DNA from: Rebecca billardiae RCC1528
Taxonomy: Eukaryota; Haptophyta
Length of the DNA: 64,000 nucleotides
Direction of reading: 5' to 3'
Assembly (NCBI GenBank): GCA_965240325.2
Contig: OZ251227.1
Span: 2,852,001-2,916,000 of the forward strand
Shown here piece after piece: positions 58,591 through 64,000 of this stretch; within the stretch, counting starts at the first letter, position 1, and each line of letters opens with the position of its first letter. The notes beneath the pieces were generated by a model. It was not told the origin of the DNA, did not search any database, and worked only from the letters and a program-made list of their open reading frames with translations. The position numbers and the translations under genes were made by a program.

Positions 58591-59706
58591 TCACTTCGGC
58601 GGCGCGTCCCACACGTCCACCTTCTCCACTCGGCGGCGCGCCACGATGAAGGCCGTGCCCTGCTCGTAGTAGGCCGCCTCGTTGACGAACATTGGGTACA
58701 GCGGGTCCGCCTTGCCCGGCGCGCCGTCGAGCGCGCCGGCCGGCGCGACGTCTGCGAGCGTGAGCGCAGACGCGTCGCTGAGCATCTGGAAGACAGGCGT
58801 GGAGCGCGAGAGCGGCGTCGTCAGCTCCTGCACGCCCTGCAGCTCGGGGTGGATGAAGCCGACGATCCTGCTGCTATCCGCCTCGTCGCGAGGGTAGTCG
58901 ACGGTGAACACGCGCTCGTGGCACGGCAGCTCGTGCGGCCTCGCCGCCGCGCCCTCCCGGCCACCGACGCACGCGTTGTGCCGGTCGACGTAAGCGAGCG
59001 CGTCGCGCAGCAGCTGCAGGGTGCGCTGCAGGAGCGCCGAGCTGACGGTGGAGTGCGCGCACGGGCCCACCTCGACGGTGAGGCCGGAGCGCGCGATCGT
59101 GGGCAGCAGCGCGACGTCGTCCTTGTCCGGCCAGAGGACGATCACGATCGACGGGTCGAGCGAGCGCAGGTGCGCCGCCAGCTGCATGGCAAACAGATCG
59201 CGCGGGTGCAGGCACAGCATCACGCCCGTGTTGGCGGTCGTGGAGTGGAGGTCGAGGATGAGGTCGCACTTGGGATGCGTGGCGGACTTAGGGCCGAGCA
59301 TGCCGTCGATCTCGCGCGCGCGGCGCATCTCGGCCGCCTGCGGCTCGTCCTTCGCCTCGAGGTCGCGCATGGAGAAGCAGCGGTTCAGATCTGCGTCCAC
59401 GTACCGCCGCCCGGCTCCCGTGCCTTTGGCCGCGGCGGCGAGCGGGTTCGAGACGAGCGTGGTGAGCTCGAAGGACTTGCACGCGGGCGGCGCGCGCTGC
59501 AGCTCGCCCACGATGGAGAGGCCCATCCGCTCGTTGCCGTGCGTGCCACCCACGATGGCGACTCCCTGCACCGGGTGCGTCGGGTTGCGCCGGCGCTCGT
59601 CGAAGTTCATCGCAAGCCGCTGATCAGTGCTCAGGAGCAGGACGCAAGAAGTGAAGACCAGGGCGTGCATGGACTTGCTGCCGCACGCCAACGCCTCCAA
59701 GCCCAC
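58591..59706 (-). CDS. Aspartoacylase / AstE-like zinc carboxypeptidase-fold deacylase
   Basis: 371 residues. GGTHGNE (53-59) gives zinc ligands H56 and E59. YVDADLNR (102-109) is the substrate-binding DLNR block. DLHSTTANTG (152-161) gives the third zinc ligand, H154. GLTVEVGP (208-215) supplies E212, the general base. This is the complete aspartoacylase/aminoacylase-3 set, so the likely reaction is removal of an acyl group from an N-acyl amino acid such as N-acetylaspartate. The N-terminus has a hydrophobic stretch (MHALVFTSCVLLLS, 13-26) that could be a signal or anchor; starts at 59670 or 59610 are alternatives. The substrate is not decided by sequence. Confidence 0.88.
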   Translation of the reverse strand: MGLEALACGSKSMHALVFTSCVLLLSTDQRLAMNFDERRRNPTHPVQGVAIVGGTHGNERMGLSIVGELQRAPPACKSFELTTLVSNPLAAAAKGTGAGRRYVDADLNRCFSMRDLEAKDEPQAAEMRRAREIDGMLGPKSATHPKCDLILDLHSTTANTGVMLCLHPRDLFAMQLAAHLRSLDPSIVIVLWPDKDDVALLPTIARSGLTVEVGPCAHSTVSSALLQRTLQLLRDALAYVDRHNACVGGREGAAARPHELPCHERVFTVDYPRDEADSSRIVGFIHPELQGVQELTTPLSRSTPVFQMLSDASALTLADVAPAGALDGAPGKADPLYPMFVNEAAYYEQGTAFIVARRRVEKVDVWDAPPK

Positions 59707-59936
59707 TCGCGCTTGACGGCAGGGCGGCTCCGGCGTGCGCCGACGAGACGCCTCTCGGCTTTTTTCGGCACGTCGATGACGAACGGCGACGGTTCGCTTT
59801 GGTGCGCGCGGGCCGTTTTCAAAGGGCCTTTATTGCGCGGACGAAATGACGACGACGATTATTGACCGGCGCGCTGAAAATCGCGATGGCGATTTGGCGG
59901 AGCGGACTACGCTACGGTGTCCGCTCAGGCGGATTT

Positions 59937-61661
59937 TCAGCCATCCGCGGCCTCGTCCGCGCCCCCTCCTACGGCCGTGCCCGCCGCCGCCCCCTCGGGC
60001 CCGTCCGCCTCCAGTGATGGCGCCGAGTCCGTTCTGCCGGCTCCGTGCCCGTCGCGTCGCTCCGCCCCGGCCGCCTCCGCCTCGCGCCCGCGGCCCGCGG
60101 CGGCGCGATCATCGGCGGCGGCGGCGCCGAGGTCGGCGCGCGCGCTCCCCTCGGCTGCCTCGTCGTCCTCGCCCTCGTCCGAGCCCTCGCCCACCGCGCC
60201 AAGCGGGTCGTCCAGCTCGAGCCGCGCGAGCTGCGCCCCCGGCTCCAGCACCTCCGCGCCCTCCGCCGCGCGCTTGTCCAGCTCCTCCATGAGGCCGTCG
60301 AGCTCGGCCGCGAGCTCCGAGTCCGTGGCGCTGATCACGCTCGCCGTCTCCGAGCCGGCGGTCGAGTCGCCGTCGGCGGCGCGCCGGCGGCCGCGCGTGT
60401 GCGTGCCGCGGCGCTTGCGGTGCTTCCGCCGCCCCGCGTGCACCTTGCCGATCAGCACCACGTCGGGCAGCTCCGACCCCGCCGGCAGCTGCGCCAGCAT
60501 CTCCTCCGCCATGCTGGACGTGCCCAGGTCGTACCCGAGCGCGGTGTCGCCCGCGCCGAGCACGCGCCCGAGGTGGGTGAGCACGCTGAGCACGCGCTCG
60601 TAGTCGGAGCCGCGCACGACCTGCGCGTCGCCGACGGCGAAGCGCGCCGCGCTCGGCTCGGCCGCGCCGCGCGCCGCGCCGCCGCGCCCCGCCGCCTCGA
60701 GCTCGCAGTCGAGCACCTCGAAGGCGCGCGCCGCCGGGCGCGAGAAGGCCGCGCCAAACGGGTGGCGCCAGTACTGGTCTGCGGAGCAGAGGGCGACGGC
60801 GGCGGTGCTGGGGTGGACGAGGTGGATGGTGCGCCCGGCCTTGGCGACGACGCACAGCCGGGTGGGCATCCCCAGGCTCGCCGCCGTCGGCCTCGGCAGC
60901 AGCACCAGGTCGTCCTTGCACAGCGGCGCGACGTCGAGCGCCCACGTGTGCCGCACGTTGGCCGTGCCCGCCTTCTCGTTGTGCGTCACGAGCTGCTTGG
61001 ACTGCTTGGAGCGGGTCATGGCGTACTGCCCGACGAAGTGGACGAGGCGCTCGGCGTGCTGCCGCGTGTCGAAGAAGAAGTCGATGCCCTCCTTCACCGG
61101 CTTGATCTCCACCGCGCCCTTCGCGGCGCCGTCGGCGAGGATGAGCTGCTCGAGCAGGTGCAGCACGCGCGGCGTGGCGGCGCCCTTCTGCCGCAGCTGC
61201 ACGCACGCCTGCCAGGTCTGCTTCGCCGCGGCGCGCTCGCACTCGCGGCACTGCCCGCCGCGCAGCACGTACTCCACCACGCACTGCTGCTGCAGCGCCA
61301 GCCCGCCCGTCACCTCCGCGCGCACGGTCACCTTGATCTTGAGCCGCTTCGAGTGCGGCTCGGTCCACACCCAGCTCGCGTCGATGAGCTTGAGGCGGTG
61401 CGCGTCGTCGCCGTCGTGGAGGTGGCCGGTGAGCCCGCGCGTCTTCTTCAGGCACAGCGCGAGCAGCTGCGGCGACTCGAGCTCCATCTGCGCCCACTGC
61501 GGGTTGCGGTGGAACGCGCCGCACACCGAGCAGCGGTCGATCGCGACCGAGTGCGGGATGTTGGCGGTGAGGTCGACCTCGGCGCGGATGCAGTCGACGC
61601 ACTGGCCGCGCGAGTTGGGCTCGACCAGCGCGCCGCACGTGCAGCACGGGATCTTGCTCAT
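59937..61661 (-). CDS. NMD3: NMD3, 60S ribosomal subunit export adapter
   Basis: 574 residues from MSKIPCCTCG; six more if started at 61679. The N-terminal zinc-binding region has CCTCG, CVDC and CSVCGAFHRNPQW, then CREC further on, the Cys-pair pattern of NMD3. Conserved blocks KIKVTVRAEV, EGIDFFFDTRQHAERLVHFV and SKQLVTHNEKAGTANVRHTW follow. Then comes VAPLCKDDLVLLPRP. The C-terminal 180 residues contain a basic stretch (RRKHRKRRGTHTRGRRR) and acidic, Ala/Gly-rich disorder, where family members carry localisation signals. NMD3 binds the late pre-60S particle in the nucleus and recruits CRM1 for export. It is divergent from the mannosyltransferase gene, with 206 bases between starts. Confidence 0.93.
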   Translation of the reverse strand: MSKIPCCTCGALVEPNSRGQCVDCIRAEVDLTANIPHSVAIDRCSVCGAFHRNPQWAQMELESPQLLALCLKKTRGLTGHLHDGDDAHRLKLIDASWVWTEPHSKRLKIKVTVRAEVTGGLALQQQCVVEYVLRGGQCRECERAAAKQTWQACVQLRQKGAATPRVLHLLEQLILADGAAKGAVEIKPVKEGIDFFFDTRQHAERLVHFVGQYAMTRSKQSKQLVTHNEKAGTANVRHTWALDVAPLCKDDLVLLPRPTAASLGMPTRLCVVAKAGRTIHLVHPSTAAVALCSADQYWRHPFGAAFSRPAARAFEVLDCELEAAGRGGAARGAAEPSAARFAVGDAQVVRGSDYERVLSVLTHLGRVLGAGDTALGYDLGTSSMAEEMLAQLPAGSELPDVVLIGKVHAGRRKHRKRRGTHTRGRRRAADGDSTAGSETASVISATDSELAAELDGLMEELDKRAAEGAEVLEPGAQLARLELDDPLGAVGEGSDEGEDDEAAEGSARADLGAAAADDRAAAGRGREAEAAGAERRDGHGAGRTDSAPSLEADGPEGAAAGTAVGGGADEAADG

Positions 61662-61867
61662 CGCGCGAGGCCCCTGCATCGCGACGCGCTGAGCAGCGGA
61701 GAGCGGCGGCGGGCGCGGAAGCTGATGGCGGAAGGGCGGCGTGGCGTGGAGGCCGCGCTTCAGTGTCGGCCCAGCTTTCAGCTTGCGAGTTGAGAGTGCG
61801 GGCCGGGCTCAGCAGCACCATGGCGCCGCGATTGCGCGCGTGAAGTCGCCTCCGCCGTGCGCACGAC
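61662..61867. promoter_or_regulatory. Divergent promoter, NMD3 / mannosyltransferase
   Basis: 206 bases between the two start codons. It includes a possible 7-codon upstream open frame on the plus strand (61820-61843, ATG to TGA) before the mannosyltransferase start. No TATA box seen. Confidence 0.35.
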
Positions 61868-62819
61868 ATGCTCGCGCCCGCCGCCGTGATCTGGGCGGTG
61901 TGCGCCGAGGCGCTGCTCGCCGCCATCGCCGAGCGCACGCTCACCGTCTCGCACGTCGCCGTCGGCCTCGGCGCGGACGCGCTCGCGTACGCATGCATGC
62001 GGCTACTGGGCGCGCTGCAGCCGTACTCGCTCGCGTGGACGGCCTTCTCGTGGGGCGTGGGCGCGGCCGCCGCGCAGCTCGCGTGCGGCCCGGCGCCCGC
62101 GCTGCGCGACGCCCTCCTCGGGCCGAGCGCCGCGCCCCGCCGCGCCCTCGCCGACCTCTGCGTCGCCGGCGCGCTCGCGTGCGCGCTCGGCACGCTCGTG
62201 CTCACGCGCGAGGTCGGGGAGAAGGGCGTGCGCGCGCACACGGCGCTGTACGCGTTCCACGTGGCGGTGTGGACGGCGGGCGTGTGCGTCGCCTCCCGCC
62301 TCGACTGCGCGGGCGCGCCGCCGCCCGAGCAGCACGCCGAGCTGCCCACGTGCGCGCCGAGCCGCGAGCACGGCGCGCCCGACGCGCCGCGCGCGCCGCA
62401 CCCGCTCGGGTCCCTGCCAGCGGCGGCGGCGCGCGCGCTGATCGGCAGGTCGGCGCTGATGCAGGTGGCGCAGGTGTGGCTGCGCCGGCTCTCGCGCTGC
62501 ACGCGCGCGCCGCGCTCGCCGGCCGCCGCGCCCCGCCGCGCCGCCCACGGCCGGTGCTGCGGCGCGCCGGTACCGCTGAGCGCGCTGTGCGCGGCCGCTC
62601 TGTGCTTGTACGGCTGCGCCGTGCGGCTTGTCGCGGGCGCGCCGGCGGTGCTGTGCTCGGCGGTGGCGTCGGAGGGCGACGCGGCCTGCGCGGCGGGGCG
62701 CCCGCTCCACGCCATCCGCCTTGCCGACCCCAGCCTCCTCGGCGGCGCGCACCGCTGGCTGTACGGCGCGCCCGCCGTCGACGCGCCGCCGTGGTCCGCG
62801 TGGCGGCCGCGCGCCGAGG

Positions 62820-62858
<39 letters not shown>

Positions 62859-64000
62859 GCGGGCGCGCGGGCGCGGGCGCGCCGTCGCGCGGCGTGGTGA
62901 TCGCGGCGCGCGGCGACGCGTGGAAGTACGCGCAGCCCGTCATCGCGTGCGTCCACGTCCTCCGCGCCTCGCTCGGCTCCGCGCTGCCCGTCGAGGTGCT
63001 GCACGTGGGACAGCGTGAGGCGTTCACGCCGGGCGCGGCCGCGCTGCTCCGGGGCTACGGCGGGGTGAGCGTGGCGGACATGCTGCCGAGGCTGCGGCTG
63101 CCGGCGGGCGTGGACGAGCGCACGCTGCGCTCGTTCGCCGCGAAGCCCTTCGCGCTGCTCGCCGCCTCGTGCGAGCTCTGCGTCCTCGTCGATGCGAATG
63201 TGCTCTTCTTCGCTCCGCCCGAGCGGCTGCTTGCGAGGCTGGCGCCCGCGGCCGCGCCGGAGGAGCGCGCGGCCGCGGCCGGCGCGGAGGGTGGGGCGGC
63301 GGCCGACGACGGGGGGGAGGGCCCGGCGCCGCTGCAGCTCGTGCGCGACTACGTCGAGCCCTTCCGCACGACGGACCCCCTCTACGTCCACGGCTACCTC
63401 CGGCTGGACGCGGACGCGCACGCGCGCGCGCTCGGCGACGCGGAGTGTGACTCGAGTGTGGTGGTGGTGGACCGGAGGCGCGCCGCGCGCGCGCTGGCCG
63501 TGGTCGCGGCGCTCAACGCGCTCAAGCCCGCGACGTACCGGCACATGCACGGGGACAAGGACACGTGGTGGCTCGGCGCGGCGCTCGCGGGCGTGCGCGC
63601 CTCCGCCGCGGGCACGGAGGTCGGCTGGCTCGTGCGGGCGGACGAGGGCGGGCTGAGCGGCGGCGGCGACGGCGGCGGCGGAAGCGGCGGCGGCGCGCCG
63701 CACGGCCAGAGCGTGTGGGGGCACGTGCAGTTCGTCGGCGGCGAGGCGGCGACGTTCAACTGGCAGCCGCACTACCCGCGCGGCCACGTGCCCTTCGACG
63801 CGGCGGCGGGCGAGGCCGACGCCGCAGCCGGCGCGGAGCTGCGCTGCTGCGCCATGTGGGCAGAGCACCACAGCGGTGCGCGCCCGCTCGGCGCGCGCCC
63901 CGGCGGAGCGCCGTGCCGCGCCGCCCAGCGCCACCGGCCGCGCCGCGCGGGTGCGCGCGCGCGCTCACCGTGCCCCGCGGCGCGAACTCGCACCGCCGCG
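61868..64000 (+). CDS. MNN1-type alpha-mannosyltransferase-like protein, open at right edge
   Basis: Met at 61868 opens a frame with no stop to the window end (over 700 residues). The first 260 residues hold several hydrophobic segments (PAAVIWAVCAEALLAAI, AGALACALGTLVLT, FHVAVWTAGVCVAS, ALCAAALCLYGCAVRLV), more than a simple signal anchor. The luminal domain follows: GVVIAARGDAWKYAQPVIAC, AAKPFALLAASCELCVLVDA (continuing NVLFFAPPERLL), DPLYVHGYLRLD, CDSSVVVVDRRRA and YRHMHGDKDTWWLGAAL. The last block matches the MNN1 GDKxxxWLG motif. The metal-binding DxD reads DAN. After about 63873 the sequence turns Arg/Pro-rich; a GT at 63875 may start an intron. It is a Golgi glycan enzyme by family. 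Confidence 0.7.

Noticed and set aside
62003-63934. 643-residue minus-strand frame near the right edge
   Set aside because: Shadow of the mannosyltransferase-like gene, which has family motifs on the plus strand.

Overview
The window is nuclear DNA from a GC-rich, unicellular, photosynthetic eukaryote. The evidence is short spliceosomal introns with protein-supported junctions, the ribosome export adapter NMD3, a mitochondrial complex I accessory subunit, a plastid/cyanobacterial-type DUF1823 protein with an N-terminal transit-like extension, long single-exon genes and AT microsatellites between GC-rich genes. A haptophyte or pelagophyte-like alga fits best; this is inference from style, not a database match. 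No tRNA, rRNA or CRISPR array was recognised.

Layout. 1-9157: the 3' end of a giant polycystin-1-like surface protein (novel N-terminal repeats, IPT/TIG, REJ-like region, EGF, GPS site, membrane segments, IQ motif, proline-rich loop, EF-hands). 9.7-19.2 kb: a secreted glycosyltransferase-like protein, a three-exon DUF1295/steroid-reductase-like enzyme divergent from a glutaredoxin, a fold-back repeat island (14.4-15.6 kb), a class III aminotransferase and an unknown secretory protein. 19.4-25.2 kb: a RING-ankyrin protein and a second ankyrin protein. 25.2-29.3 kb: repeat-rich spacer around an ApaH-like phosphatase. 29.3-38.7 kb: a recent tandem array of four SEL1-repeat/MYND genes. The fourth copy is frameshifted and a 1.1 kb terminal-inverted-repeat element lies in its upstream region. 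38.7-42.6 kb: gene-poor duplicated DNA. 42.6-45.4 kb: a divergent sulfotransferase/glycosyltransferase pair. 47.0-51.5 kb: a two-exon class 3 lipase and an unknown basic, probably nuclear protein. 52.3-53.7 kb: a double-length histidine-biosynthesis dehydratase. 54.5-64 kb: DUF1823 protein and prolidase (divergent), complex I 20.9-kDa-type subunit, aspartoacylase-like enzyme, NMD3 and a MNN1-like mannosyltransferase open at the right edge.

Functional themes. Three glycosyltransferase-type proteins and a sulfotransferase point to surface or secretory glycan assembly, but they are scattered and not an operon-like system. The rest is core metabolism and protein turnover.

The most unusual item is the imidazoleglycerol-phosphate dehydratase (52329-53663). 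It is two fused IGPD domains, each lacking catalytic motifs that the other keeps, so only the pair carries one full set.
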